A DNA stretch of 64,000 bases from Alloyangia pacifica (GCF_003111685.1 NZ_CP022190.1:1264001-1328000); one strand, 5' to 3'. Counted from the stretch's first letter, positions 1 to 8,588 are shown. Notes: generated from the sequence alone by a model not told the origin. Translations and numbers: made by a program.

Positions 1-2
1 AT

Positions 3-641
3 TCCGTCGCATGGCCGGACGGGGGCAACCATCCCTTCCGAGGCGAGAAGGGTGTCGGTGGCTATGAGGGCGGCTTCAAGGTGCCGATGATGGTCAAGTG
101 GCCGGGCGTCATCCCCGAGGGAGAAAGTACGGGCGAGTTCATGTCGATGGAAGACTGGGTGCCGACGATCATGGCACAGCTCGGTCAGCCTGACTTAAAG
201 GAAGAGCTCCTGACCAGCTACACCGCTGGTGAAAAGACTTTCGAGAAAATCCACCTCGACGGCTACGACCAGAGCGCGCTGATCAAGGGCGAGGGCCCGA
301 CCCAGCGCAACGAGTTCTTTTACTTCACCGAGACCACCCTGAATGGTGTCCGCTACGGCGATTACAAGCTGTTGTTCAAAAGTCAGGATCGCTGGTTCAA
401 CGGCGTACGGCAGGACTATGTCATCCCGCAGCTGGTGAATCTCAAGCTCGACCCATTCGAGCGCTTCACCGAGGCCCGAGGCTACGAAGATTGGCTCGAA
501 GAGCGCTCATGGATCTTTACTCCGATGCTGGGTGTGGTCGGAGAACTGCTGGCGTCCCTACAAGAGTATCCGCCGCGGATGCAGAGCTTCGATTTCGACA
601 TCGACGAGATGGTCAAGGGGATTTCCCCGGCTCCGCACTGA
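3..641 (+). CDS. Sulfatase (arylsulfatase-type), C-terminal part, 5' end outside window
   Basis: The reading frame is open from base 3, so the start and the N-terminal catalytic (formylglycine) motif lie upstream of the window. The visible ~212 residues carry the alkaline-phosphatase-fold signature of type I sulfatases: a GNHPFRGEKG segment followed by GGYEGGFKVPMMVKWPG and a typical tail with KLDPFE. Such enzymes cleave sulfate esters. No activity can be judged without the missing half. The gene is followed by a strong hairpin terminator, so it ends a transcription unit. A DUF3604-PpiC pair, a frequent neighbour of such sulfatases, lies at 33740-36510 next to copies of the same dispersed repeat that follows this gene. 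Family call is firm, substrate unknown. Confidence 0.85.
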   Translation, partial: SVAWPDGGNHPFRGEKGVGGYEGGFKVPMMVKWPGVIPEGESTGEFMSMEDWVPTIMAQLGQPDLKEELLTSYTAGEKTFEKIHLDGYDQSALIKGEGPTQRNEFFYFTETTLNGVRYGDYKLLFKSQDRWFNGVRQDYVIPQLVNLKLDPFERFTEARGYEDWLEERSWIFTPMLGVVGELLASLQEYPPRMQSFDFDIDEMVKGISPAPH

Positions 642-662
642 TGGCGCATTGAAACACAACAT

Positions 663-690
663 GCCCCCGGCAGGTTTCGCCGGGGGCTTT
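663..690 (+). terminator. Intrinsic terminator after the sulfatase gene
   Basis: A perfect 9-bp stem (gcccccggc / gccgggggc, loop of 7) at 663-687 is followed by a short T run and sits 21 bases after the sulfatase stop codon. Confidence 0.8.
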
Positions 691-766
691 GCATTTCAAA
701 GCCTATCAGCTCCACACCCGTTTCATTTTTGCGTGGGCAGCGAAGAACCGCCGCCGGGCCCTCGCG

Positions 767-903
767 CGCCGACCTTTACAGATGCGGCGAACGGCAGGAA
801 GGTCCGCCCTGCCGACCTTCATCCTCCGAAAATGCTGCGCGATGGACGAATGGCCGGTCTGGTGAAGCTGCACCGCAGCGATCGGCCAGGGACTGAACGG
901 TAG
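767..903 (-). repeat. Dispersed intergenic repeat, copy A (cut by IS110)
   Basis: Read on the minus strand this segment matches 33398-33530 (copy B) and 36703-36813 (copy C) over about 110-130 bases with scattered mismatches. The most conserved part contains an inverted repeat, aaggtcggcagggcggacct-type, able to form a hairpin. Copies B and C have an extra conserved stretch upstream of the ccgttcag box. In copy A that stretch is replaced by the IS110 element, so the IS appears to have inserted at the edge of the repeat. Confidence 0.8.
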
Positions 904-904
904 G

Positions 905-2298
905 TAATGGGATGTGCCGGCTGCTTCCCCCACCGTTGGGTTATCCTGCATTGGGATCATCCGCGCCAAAGGAGAAGCAGCCATGTGTGCGAAGAAGACA
1001 GGAAGCATTGAAGACTTGGCGGTTGTCGGCATCGACATCGGCAAGGATACATTCCATCTGGTCGGTTTCGACTGCTCGGGTCAGCTGGTTTTGCGCAAGC
1101 AGATCAAGCGGCTTGCGCTGGAGGCAACGTTCGAGAAGTTGCCGCAATGTGTGGTCGGGATGGAGGCTTGCCTCAGCGCCCATTTTGTCAGCCGAACGCT
1201 GCGGCGGATGGGGTTCGAGCCACGGATCATCCCGGCGATTTACGTGAAGCCGTTCAACAAGGGTCAGAAGAACGATTACAACGACGCCGAGGGGATCGCC
1301 GAAGCCGCTCTGCGGCCGAACCTGCGGACGGTGACGGAGAAGAGCCAGGACCAGCTCGACCTTCAGGCCCTGCACCGGGTGCGCGCGCGGCTGGTGTCGC
1401 GGCGCACGGCGACCATCAACCAGATCCGGGCCTTCCTGATCGAGCGGGGCATCACCGTCAGGTCGGGGCTGCGGGCGCTGAAGAATTCCTTTGAGACGAT
1501 CCTCGAACAGCGGCGGGACGAGTTCTCGCCCCGGATGCGAGGTATCCTGATCGGGCTTTACGGCGACTGGCTCTGGCTGGACAAACGGATCGAGGATGTC
1601 TCCGACGAGATCGAAGGGATCAGCCGAACCGAAGAGAACTGCGCCAACATCATGACAATACCCGGCATCGGGCCAATGATCTCGACGGCGATGGTTGCGG
1701 CCGTCGGCAAAGGCGAGGCATTCGACCGGGGGCGCGATTTCGCCGCCTGGGTTGGCTTGGTGCCCCGACAGTTCAGCACCGGCGGGCGAACGATCCTCGG
1801 CCGGATCACCAAACGCGGCAGCCGCTATCTGAGGATGCTGTTCGTGCAAGCTGCGAAAGTGATCATGATGCGCCCTCACCGATGGTCCGACTTCAGTTTC
1901 GGCCCGTGGCTGACCGAGGCAGTCGCCCGTATGCCGCGAAACAAGGCGGCCATCGCGCTTGCCAACAAGCTGGCTCGGACCGCCTGGAGCCTTCTGCGGC
2001 ACGGCACCCGGTTCGACGCCTCACAAGACGCGGCGATGGAAGCGATTTGACGCCTTCCACAGCCACCAAGGAGTTCGCGATAGAGACGACAGCATGGAAC
2101 GGAGAAGATACGCCCCCAGAGTCTGACGGCCCAAATGGTCATTTTGGACCTTGCCGGTAATGAGACCACGGCGCGTGCGTAACCCCATCAAGGCCACGGC
2201 CCGCGAGCCGATCAACAGGCCGGATACATATGAGCGATTTCCGAAGTCGTGCCAAATTCTTGATTGCGAACAGCAGCCGGCACATACATCTGGGCCGA
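905..2298 (+). mobile_element. IS110-family element (IS1111 type), copy 1
   Basis: The 1394-base segment is shared almost exactly with 39158-40551 on the opposite strand. A 13-bp subterminal inverted repeat is visible: tgtgccggctgct at 913-925 and its exact complement at 2272-2284. Subterminal repeats that lie a few bases inside the ends are known for the IS1111 subgroup of IS110. Shared sequence extends 8 bases outside the left repeat and 14 bases outside the right one (one mismatch), so the true tips lie within these margins. No target duplication is seen, as expected for this family. At least three single-base differences separate the two copies. Confidence 0.9.
983..2050 (+). CDS. IS110/IS1111-family transposase (DEDD type)
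   Basis: 355 residues. The N-terminal RuvC-like part begins VVGIDIGKDTFHLV with the first catalytic Asp; the C-terminal Transposase_20 region has the PGIGPMISTAMVAAVG helix-hairpin-helix and the later AAWVGLVPRQFSTGG and KRGSRYLRMLFVQAA blocks. The ATG at 983 is preceded by AAAGGAG at the right spacing; a GTG in frame at 914 lies inside the left inverted repeat and is less likely. It should move this element and copy 2 at 39406-40473, from which it differs by G/A and F/I replacements. It looks intact. Confidence 0.93.
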   Translation: MCAKKTGSIEDLAVVGIDIGKDTFHLVGFDCSGQLVLRKQIKRLALEATFEKLPQCVVGMEACLSAHFVSRTLRRMGFEPRIIPAIYVKPFNKGQKNDYNDAEGIAEAALRPNLRTVTEKSQDQLDLQALHRVRARLVSRRTATINQIRAFLIERGITVRSGLRALKNSFETILEQRRDEFSPRMRGILIGLYGDWLWLDKRIEDVSDEIEGISRTEENCANIMTIPGIGPMISTAMVAAVGKGEAFDRGRDFAAWVGLVPRQFSTGGRTILGRITKRGSRYLRMLFVQAAKVIMMRPHRWSDFSFGPWLTEAVARMPRNKAAIALANKLARTAWSLLRHGTRFDASQDAAMEAI

Positions 2299-2341
2299 TC
2301 CCACTTGACCGGTGGCGCGACTTGAAGACTGCTAAAGAGCA

Positions 2342-3181
2342 TCAATGAACAGGCATAGGTCGCAGCATATCATCGGAGTCCAGGTGGAGTGCGCTGCGCC
2401 AGAGCGGCGTTTTGAACACATGACAGGCCTGTTTGCCGAGTGCATCTTCGCGGGTCTCTTTCAGAAATCCCGCCCATTCGAGCGGTCGCAGCACGCAGGA
2501 TGAGAACGCCGCCATTTCTCGCCACCCTGCAGTGTGCCAATCTTCGGGCTCGCCGTAGAAGATTTTGAACAAGGCAGCCTCGGTCGTGCCAAAATCTGCC
2601 TCGACGTTAATCACATTAATCCAGACATCCCATGTTCCGAACGGACGGTCCTCAAAGCGCGCATAGGATGAGTGATCCATCCGGAGCAGAAAGTATGGGA
2701 TCAGCTCAGAAAACAGTAGAGCCGGGGCTTGCGCCAGCTCTGTACCGCGCTTGGTCAGCCGAAACTCACCCTTGAAGTGACGGCCCAGGCGCAGAGAAAT
2801 CAGTAAGAAATGCAGAATCTCAAGCGGCGGAAACTCGTATTCATTGATCACCTTGTTGTAGCGAAACATCTCTTCGGCGGTTTTGCCTGGCCAGTCGAAA
2901 TTCTCGACGGCCCAGTGGACGAAGATGCGCTTGAAGGCCATGTTCTTGGTGAGGCCGATTGCCCCATGCGTGCGCGTATAATGTAGCGTCAGGAGAGCGC
3001 CACGGAGCAGTGGCGAATGCGCGAGATCGGGATGCCCGTCAGCAAGAGTGCGGAAATTGATCATGCCAGGATGCTGCCACAGACCGCTCTTGAACTCCAT
3101 GATCCCGCGCGTGCGCATTCTCTGCTTGGACAAGTTCGCGACCGCAGTGAATGGCCGGTTAGCTGGGCCCAAACTTAGCAT
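2342..3181 (-). CDS. Unknown conserved-looking protein, about 250-279 aa
   Basis: I do not recognise this protein. The frame gives 279 residues, but in-frame ATGs at 3118 and 3100 are equally possible starts and no clear ribosome binding site decides. The protein is soluble-looking, rich in aromatic residues, with no signal peptide or membrane segment. A central stretch (LRLGRHFKGEFRLTKRGTELA) resembles the end of a winged-helix fold, and codon composition is like real genes. It is placed between IS110 copy 1 and the transposon-end region, possibly the remnant cargo of a neighbouring element. A hairpin at 3389-3416 lies upstream of it. Confidence 0.55.
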   Translation of the reverse strand: MLSLGPANRPFTAVANLSKQRMRTRGIMEFKSGLWQHPGMINFRTLADGHPDLAHSPLLRGALLTLHYTRTHGAIGLTKNMAFKRIFVHWAVENFDWPGKTAEEMFRYNKVINEYEFPPLEILHFLLISLRLGRHFKGEFRLTKRGTELAQAPALLFSELIPYFLLRMDHSSYARFEDRPFGTWDVWINVINVEADFGTTEAALFKIFYGEPEDWHTAGWREMAAFSSCVLRPLEWAGFLKETREDALGKQACHVFKTPLWRSALHLDSDDMLRPMPVH

Positions 3182-3388
3182 GCCAACTTTTCGGGGAACG
3201 ACGGCTTAGGCCCGTCGCGTCCGGCACCGCGGGAGCGGAAGACCTGGGAGGTAGTGCCCGTCCCTATCGAATAAGAAGCGGTGCGACCGCCTAGAGTTTG
3301 GATAGACAACCCGCGAGGCAGTCCGACCGCCCCCATAGGGTGGCTTCGCCGATCATGAGCGGGACGCCACATGCAACCCCACAAAGGA

Positions 3389-3416
3389 AAACGGCGGAGC
3401 AAGAACTCCGCCGTTT
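3389..3416. terminator. Hairpin, possible bidirectional terminator
   Basis: Perfect 11-bp stem (aaacggcggag / ctccgccgttt, loop of 6) at 3389-3399 and 3406-3416. Read on the minus strand it is followed by a T-rich stretch. No gene on the plus strand directly precedes it, so it may be left over from a rearranged unit. Confidence 0.5.
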
Positions 3417-3466
3417 CTATAAATCGACCTGTGTCAGAAGTTAGCCTTTGGGGGAGTGATTTCCCC

Positions 3467-3531
3467 TTGACACCCTTTGCGCACGCTTATGCTTCGTTTT
3501 GCGCACTCATATGCTTGCTCTGACTCTGACA
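3467..3531 (-). repeat. Right-type transposon end with tandem 22-bp-period transposase sites
   Basis: Two tandem 19-mers, tttgcgcacgcttatgctt (3476-3494) and tttgcgcactcatatgctt (3498-3516), are spaced 22 bases apart after a ttgacaccc block. The same arrangement, with the same leading block, recurs at 43120-43169. Tandem closely spaced sites are what TnsB-type transposases bind in the right end of Tn7-like elements (family knowledge). The outer edge reads, on the minus strand, AGTCAGAGCAAGC. Its element would lie to the left. Exact tip not proven. Confidence 0.6.
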
Positions 3532-3671
3532 GTCAGAGAAAGCAGATGAATGCGCAAAATCAATCACTTCCGATTCGGCGCCAGGAATCCATAAACATTT
3601 TCAACAACTTGTCGGACGCGATTCCCAGAGTGAAAGCATATGCCTGCGCAGAAACCAAAAACCTGCGCAGC
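3532..3671 (+). repeat. Left-type end of the module 1 Tn7-like element
   Basis: Starting with agtcagagaaagc, this end holds sites in the orientation opposite to 3467-3531: aagcagatgaatgcgcaaa at 3540-3558, aagcatatgcctgcgcaga at 3634-3652 and a weaker one at 3653-3671. Widely spaced sites next to the tns genes resemble a Tn7-type left end. The first 27 bases match the complement of the right-type end at 43150-43178 almost perfectly, which supports one element spanning 3532 to 43178. Five bases (ctgac) separate it from the abutting right-type end. Confidence 0.6.
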
Positions 3672-3721
3672 TTCAGAGGGTTAGCTCATGCGGGCATCCG
3701 GACGCCAACTTCCAGGCATGA

Positions 3722-3748
3722 AAAAACCCGCGCCGAAGCGCGGGTTTC
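3722..3748 (-). terminator. Terminator of the tnsABC module 1 operon
   Basis: Stem aaacccgcgc / gcgcgggttt with a short ttcg-type loop; on the minus strand it ends in a run of six T residues, directly after the end of the frameshifted tnsC frame. Confidence 0.85.
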
Positions 3749-3773
3749 TCGAAGACCGAATTGTCCTGGAAGA

Positions 3774-4762
3774 TCAGGTGCCGATGGCGGCCCGGAACGG
3801 CTTGTCCCTCCGGAACATCCGCTCGTAGCTGTCATGGGTGAACGGTGTCGCCAGCTGGTTCATTCCGGTTTTCTCACACCAAGCCGCCACGAAATCCGAC
3901 CGTTCAACCATCCCTTCCCTCCTGGCAACGGCAAGTGCCACGGCATCGACGACCATGTCGATGACCAGCCCCACCTGAATGCGCCGGCGGTCGCAAGGCG
4001 GTGCAGGAAATCTCCCGTCGGTAGACTCGCATCGACATCGAGCCCCGCGCTGATCGCGTAGCTGCCGACGATCTCGTTGAGGGTTTCGTAGTCCTGTGCC
4101 GGATGCCCGGGTGCGCTGCTCAGATCGATTTCCTGAAACTCGATCCTGGTCATCAGCCGATCGAGCTGCGGCTCGCGTTGCACATAGCCTCCCAGTTCCG
4201 GAACACCCGAAAGGATCAACATGAGGGGCCAGTCATGTGACTTCATGAGCGTCTTGAAAGCATCCAGGACGCTCAGAACCTCGGCATCTGACTTTCCGCG
4301 CATGATATGCTGGGCTTCGTCGTAGTAGATCCCGACGACGCCCTGGAGCTTGGCCTGCTTGACGACCAGATCCCAGATCTCAAACTGGGTTTTGCGCGTC
4401 TTGTTCGTAATGGGATAGCCCAAGGCGTGCAGCGTCTTGCGACCAAGGTCCTTCCAACTCCCTTTCGCCTCCAGCACGCAGCTAGCAAACCGCGCATCCT
4501 TGCCGTCAGGCATGCGAACAGCGCTCTCGTTGAAGCGGTTCAGCATGTCCGAGATCTCGGCTGTCTTGCCAGAACCAGATCGCCCCGTCACAAGGAGGCT
4601 GCGTGCCTCGAAGCCCTTCCCGGACTGCAGACGCCCCAGGTGGCGACTGAAGAGCTGCGCGAAGGTCTGCTGAAGTTCCTCGCCCCTGGCGAGCGGGAAA
4701 TGACGCTGCGCCAGGTCCGCATTCAAGTTTGCCAACGAGGGAATGATGAAGGGGTTGGTCAC
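3774..4762 (-). pseudogene. tnsC: TnsC/TniB-type AAA+ ATPase of module 1, frameshifted
   Basis: The first ~255 residues read like a TniB/TnsC regulator: Walker A GRSGSGKT (residues 60-67), Walker B YYDEAQH (about 147-153) and a later LSGVPELG sensor block. The frame starting at 4762 then runs into a non-homologous tail and stops at 3860. The expected C-terminal part (GLVIDMVVDAVALAVARREG...) continues in another frame to a stop at 3774. The span of 989 bases is one short of a whole number of codons, so a single-base loss near 3980-4000, in a G/C-rich stretch, would explain it. The intact product would be 329 residues, like module 2 (319). It overlaps tnsB by 4 bases. A sequencing error or programmed frameshift is possible. 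Confidence 0.8.
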
Positions 4763-7002
4763 AGTTTGCTATCCTTGATGGGGAGGAAGGTCATGGTCTT
4801 GATGTCGTCAGGGCCTGGCGCCGAAGTGGCCCCCTTCTCTGGGGGTACATCCGTCGGTCCAGCGGACTGTGGCGGAGGTGCGCTTGCCCTGAGAGGCGTC
4901 GATGCGGACGGGGGCCTGAACGGTGCCGCACCGGCGGGGCGTGCCGGCACCACACCCGACGTGCGGCCCCTGCTCATGAGGTGCCCGGGTGCGGCAGTCG
5001 CACCGACATAGGCGGCGGGGCGCGCTTCGACCTGAAGCAGTTTGCTCGCGCGAGCCTCGAGCTGTGCGAGCGTCTGGTAGCTCGACGGATCGCGGGAATC
5101 GGGGAAGAAGCCGGATTCAAACGCGCGACGCTTCATCGCTTCGCCCAGGTGTCGATCATGGAGTTCCCGCAAGCTCGGATTGGACTTCGTCGCAGCCTCC
5201 ATGATTTCGATGGCTTCTTCGAGCGTCTGGTCCTTGAAGACGGTCATGCTAAGGCGGGCTTCAATCACGGCGTCTTCACCCTCGGCAGTGACATGGACCT
5301 TCCGCAGGTCGTCGGGATCGAGGTGAACGGTGACCCGCTTTGGGCTCCCCGCTGCAAAGCGTTGGAGTTCCGTAGAGTTGAACGGGATATTGAACGCCCT
5401 TACCCCTTCTGACGTCGTGGTTGCCTGGACCTTCGCGCCCAAATGCAGACACCGGTCGCGCTGCGACGGCGGTTCCATCGGGCCGTAAAGCTTCAGGGCC
5501 TCTTCCTGCTTCTGACGAGGGGTCGCACCGTACATCCCGGTGCCGCGATGCGGCCGGAAGGGATACTCATCGATGAAGTATCGTGTGAGGGTGCCATAGA
5601 GGTCGTCATGGCTGATTTCGGCCGAGGGCTTGGGCTCGTAGCCGGTCAGTTCGCCAGGGCGGCTACCAGTGTACCCTGGCCGGAAGTTCAGCACGTCCCA
5701 TTGCGTCGTGCCGAAAAGCCGCTCGACCATCTGCTTGTCCATTGGCTGGTGCGCGCGCGCCGTCATCACGGTCATGCCCATTCCGAGCTGACCCGCATAA
5801 ACGTCTGCATTCCGGGTGGCCGTGCCATTGTCCGCCAGCGCAAGTCCCAGGCGGACGGGCGGCACGGGATCCTGTTTGCAGCCGTATCGCACCTTCTCCT
5901 TCGTTTTGTCCCGCGTCGCCATGCGAAGCAGAGCCTTGCTGTGATCAGCATCGGCCGTTTCAGACATGACCCAGCCCAGCACCTCGCGGGTCGCGATATC
6001 AAGGATCACATGGAGCCAGCAGCGTCGGATCTCATTGTCCGCAAGCTCCTGCGGAGCTTCCTTGGGATCGATAACCTCAGCACGTACGACACCATCGCCG
6101 GAGGTGAAAATTGACAATAAGTATTGATCCGTTTCGAACTTCTCACCGAATCCCAGGGCGCGCACATCGGTAGAACCAGCTCCCTTGGTGTTGGTCCCAT
6201 GCCGCGCTCCTCCGCGACCGATCACGGTCACGACACCAGAAATCGCCTTCGCACGCGTGCGGATCGTCGTGATCGAGGGAAAGTTGATGACTTGCGCCAT
6301 CTCTCGGGGAGAGCGGTGAAAGACTTTTGTCGCCAGCTTGTAAACAGATGCCAATTTTGGCTGCTTAGGATCATGCCAACGGTTCAGGACGTAGTCGATG
6401 AACCGCTCTTGCCATTCGCAGAGCCTTGGCTCCCGACGCCCCTTCATGCGGTCACGATCCGCCAAGACGATTGGGTTCTGATCGAAGCGATGATAGACGT
6501 CGCGGTAGCTGGCTAGGGTCCGACCTTGCGGGACATCGAAGCCGCTTGCGAGCTTCCCGCCGCGGCGTGTCCCGAGAAAATTGTGCCCAGGCGCAAGCTT
6601 TTCCGCGCGGGTCAGTAGCAAACGGCGATGTGTACCGTCCTTGTTCATGCTGCGCTGGGTGAGCTTCACGCCCTCGGCGCGCAGCTCGTTCTGAGCGATA
6701 ACAAGGGCGAGGCGCGCCTGGACAATCCGCTGGTCTTTTTCCGAAAGCTGCTCAACGCACTCGAGGCCGTCGGTATGCTTGAGCAGGGCCTTCCGCTTTT
6801 CAACATCGGCCGGTTTGATGACCTCGCAATCCCGGTGTCGGATTGCAGTCTCCACCCGCTCAAGCGGCAGCGTGAAACACTCGCCGGTTTCCTTGCATTC
6901 CACCGCATAACCGCTCTCCTCGCGAACCGACACCGTCAGTTCGCGACCATCCAGCTTCAGGATGGATCCTTTGGGGATGTTGTAGAGCGGTTGCGAGGTC
7001 AT
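4759..7002 (-). CDS. tnsB: TnsB/TniA-type DDE transposase, module 1
   Basis: 747 residues. The rve-type catalytic core shows all three acidic residues: D292 (FETDQY), D391 (ALADNGTATR) and E427 (KQMVERLF). An N-terminal helical region with HTH-like segments precedes it, and a C-terminal ~85-residue Pro/Ala-rich tail ends in a short hydrophobic tip (MTFLPIKD), reminiscent of the TnsC-contacting hook described for TnsB. The protein cuts and joins the 3' ends of the element. Its ATG overlaps the tnsA stop by 4 bases and its stop overlaps the tnsC start, indicating one operon. It shares the family but little visible identity with the module 2 TnsB, so the two modules should recognise different ends. 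Confidence 0.92.
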   Translation of the reverse strand: MTSQPLYNIPKGSILKLDGRELTVSVREESGYAVECKETGECFTLPLERVETAIRHRDCEVIKPADVEKRKALLKHTDGLECVEQLSEKDQRIVQARLALVIAQNELRAEGVKLTQRSMNKDGTHRRLLLTRAEKLAPGHNFLGTRRGGKLASGFDVPQGRTLASYRDVYHRFDQNPIVLADRDRMKGRREPRLCEWQERFIDYVLNRWHDPKQPKLASVYKLATKVFHRSPREMAQVINFPSITTIRTRAKAISGVVTVIGRGGARHGTNTKGAGSTDVRALGFGEKFETDQYLLSIFTSGDGVVRAEVIDPKEAPQELADNEIRRCWLHVILDIATREVLGWVMSETADADHSKALLRMATRDKTKEKVRYGCKQDPVPPVRLGLALADNGTATRNADVYAGQLGMGMTVMTARAHQPMDKQMVERLFGTTQWDVLNFRPGYTGSRPGELTGYEPKPSAEISHDDLYGTLTRYFIDEYPFRPHRGTGMYGATPRQKQEEALKLYGPMEPPSQRDRCLHLGAKVQATTTSEGVRAFNIPFNSTELQRFAAGSPKRVTVHLDPDDLRKVHVTAEGEDAVIEARLSMTVFKDQTLEEAIEIMEAATKSNPSLRELHDRHLGEAMKRRAFESGFFPDSRDPSSYQTLAQLEARASKLLQVEARPAAYVGATAAPGHLMSRGRTSGVVPARPAGAAPFRPPSASTPLRASAPPPQSAGPTDVPPEKGATSAPGPDDIKTMTFLPIKDSKL

Positions 7003-7739
7003 GCGTTCAGCGCGACCCGGGAGGGGTAATCAATGACCCCATGCATGTCCGTCCAGAGCACATTCTGACCGATGAGCCGCATCGCCGCCTGGTAGCAGCG
7101 CCACGGCTCCATGTCGCAATTCGCGATCAGGTCGCTCAGGTACCAATAGCTGGTATTGCGTGCGGCTTCCTCGACGAGCGCATCCGCGTCATCGTCCGAC
7201 ACCTGCAGATAGTCCCAGATACGGCGAAGGTTGTCGCGATAGGCGCGCGTGTAGTCATCGGTGCAGACGACCATGCAGTCGTCAGCAAAGTCCTCGGTGA
7301 CCGCGGCGAAGATGTCGTCGATTTCGTCCTGGGTTTCGCGCCTCGCCAAGCTCGTCGCGTTGCGGACGAAGACCGCGCGCCGGTAACCGTCCCGGAAGGT
7401 CAGCCGCAAGTCGAAGTGATGGGGGTACACTCCCTTCTGGCGACGGCAATAGTAGTAAACAGGGGCAAGCTGCACTTCCAGTCCATAGAGTTCGGGGCTG
7501 CGAAGGGCATCCAGGGTGACGGCATATTCGGAATCGCCATCGAAATGGTAAACCTGCCGGATGCCGCCCGTCATCGGCGTTGCCAGAGCTGTCGACACCC
7601 GCTTGGCCGTGTCGCTGCGGTTCAGGGGATTAAGAGCACCTGCATAGGGGAGCACCCCGTGGATCGGTGCCACCACTAGGGCGGGCTGTTCCTTTTTGGG
7701 TGCCGGTTGGTCCTGCAACCAGTCTTCGTAATTCGACAT
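6999..7739 (-). CDS. tnsA: TnsA-like endonuclease subunit, module 1 (Lys replaced by Arg)
   Basis: 246 residues, first gene of the tnsABC operon. A TnsA-type PD-(D/E)XK core is suggested by the order E71 (DSEYAVTLDAL), D110 (HHFDLRLTF) and, 16 residues later, AVFVRN. In Tn7 TnsA the last motif carries the catalytic Lys132; here it is Arg126. TnsA normally cuts the 5' strands so that the element moves by cut-and-paste. With this change, cleavage may be lost or altered (inference). The call rests on position before tnsB, size and motif order; sequence similarity is weak by eye. The start is supported by GGAGA upstream. A hairpin lies immediately 5' of that site. Confidence 0.7.
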   Translation of the reverse strand: MSNYEDWLQDQPAPKKEQPALVVAPIHGVLPYAGALNPLNRSDTAKRVSTALATPMTGGIRQVYHFDGDSEYAVTLDALRSPELYGLEVQLAPVYYYCRRQKGVYPHHFDLRLTFRDGYRRAVFVRNATSLARRETQDEIDDIFAAVTEDFADDCMVVCTDDYTRAYRDNLRRIWDYLQVSDDDADALVEEAARNTSYWYLSDLIANCDMEPWRCYQAAMRLIGQNVLWTDMHGVIDYPSRVALNA

Positions 7740-7751
7740 GCCGTCTCCGTT

Positions 7752-7774
7752 CCCGGAAACGAGGCGTTTCCGGG
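7752..7774 (-). promoter_or_regulatory. Leader hairpin directly upstream of tnsA
   Basis: Perfect 9-bp stem (cccggaaac / gtttccggg, loop of 5) placed 12 bases from the tnsA start codon, next to its ribosome binding site. It could tune translation of the operon; it lacks a T run, so it is not a simple terminator. Confidence 0.45.
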
Positions 7775-7879
7775 GTAGTCATCTTTTCATCCTGGAGCTC
7801 AGACCGCGCTTGCCCGGACCGTTTTCGGCCTCTAGCTTGGCAAGTGATACACGGGCGATCTTTGCCCCAACTTCCAGGC

Positions 7880-7907
7880 GCGCACCCGAGGGTGCGCGTT
7901 TTCTTTT
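7880..7907 (+). terminator. Intrinsic terminator on the plus strand
   Basis: Stem gcgcaccc / gggtgcgc with a two-base loop, followed by gttttctttt. It would end plus-strand transcripts, yet no plus-strand gene precedes it within the tns module; it may shield tnsABC from cargo or be a relic. Confidence 0.6.
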
Positions 7908-7916
7908 GCGCAGGAC

Positions 7917-8366
7917 CTGGCCCTCGTGGACCGCCGACCTTGCACAAGGGGAAGGTCCGCGAATCCGCTGAAAATCCAAAACAGAAAAATGCGCCAGGCC
8001 TTGAAGGCTCTTGCTGAATTAGAGTCAACCTACTGAAAATGCGAAAAAATATCGTGTGTATTTTCTTGAAGTGGCCATGTCGAAGACCGCAGGCACAACG
8101 TTCTAGGAGCCGGCAGGACGATGGCGGACATGTTTTCGCAAGGCCATGCACAGAACATCGCGAGAAGAAAGTTGCAGCTCTCCCGCCGAGTGGTCATCTT
8201 TGACGGAAACAAAGTGGCAATTAGATCGCGCCCTGGTTGCGCGCCGCGCCGCTGTCGACGTTCCCGCAAAATCCGCGCAACTCGGGCGCCGGCGAAGGGC
8301 GAGCCGATGGGTGCAGATAGTCCGTCGGTTTGAAGATCGGCAAGTTTGTATCCTTGGCGGGAACAA
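7917..8366. repeat. Long direct repeat R, left of the opine cassette
   Basis: About 450 bases of non-coding sequence that reappear, same orientation, at 21706-22151 with roughly 75-80% identity by eye. Identity starts sharply at ctggccctcgtggaccgccg and fades after gggaacaa. It fills the gap between tnsA and the catabolic cassette. It contains an A/T-rich palindrome-like block (tgaaaatgcgaaaaaatat ... tattttc) and several small hairpins. Frames in it are not convincing as genes. Confidence 0.8.
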
Positions 8367-8484
8367 ACTCTAAAAGCGTTAAACCTCGGTCTCAATGCTT
8401 TGAAATGGAAGCCGCCCGGCCTCAGCTTTTCACTTCGCTATGGCAGGTATCCTGATGAGACAGCTTTGCTCCGCGCACATGCAG

Positions 8485-8550
8485 TATAACCCGCAGGAAT
8501 GCACCAGCAATAAATTTGCCTTTGAACTACTGATCGAGCACTCCGATAAA
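8485..8550 (+). promoter_or_regulatory. LysR box and promoter of the PrpD-family gene
   Basis: TATAACC...GGAATG at 8485-8501 matches the LysR boxes at 18863-18879 and 21510-21526. Exactly 20 bases later comes TTGAAC (8522-8527), then 17 bases and GATAAA (8545-8550), 38 bases before the start codon. The same geometry in all three places argues for activation by the LysR protein encoded at 18883. Confidence 0.75.
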
Positions 8551-8588
8551 CCTCTCGACATCAAGCAATCACTTAGAGGAACGACCCA

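Noticed and set aside
941..2002. Long minus-strand frame opposite the IS110 transposase
   Set aside because: It is the complement of a clearly coding, conserved transposase; its Pro/Arg/Gly-rich composition is typical of a shadow frame in GC-rich DNA.
3477..4061. Plus-strand 194-residue frame over the transposon ends
   Set aside because: It crosses the end repeats, a terminator hairpin and the antisense of tnsC; no ribosome binding site or recognisable domain.
7779..8151. Minus-strand frames in repeat R that share residues with frames in R'
   Set aside because: Shared residues follow from the DNA repeat; starts differ and frames run out of the repeat into unrelated sequence.
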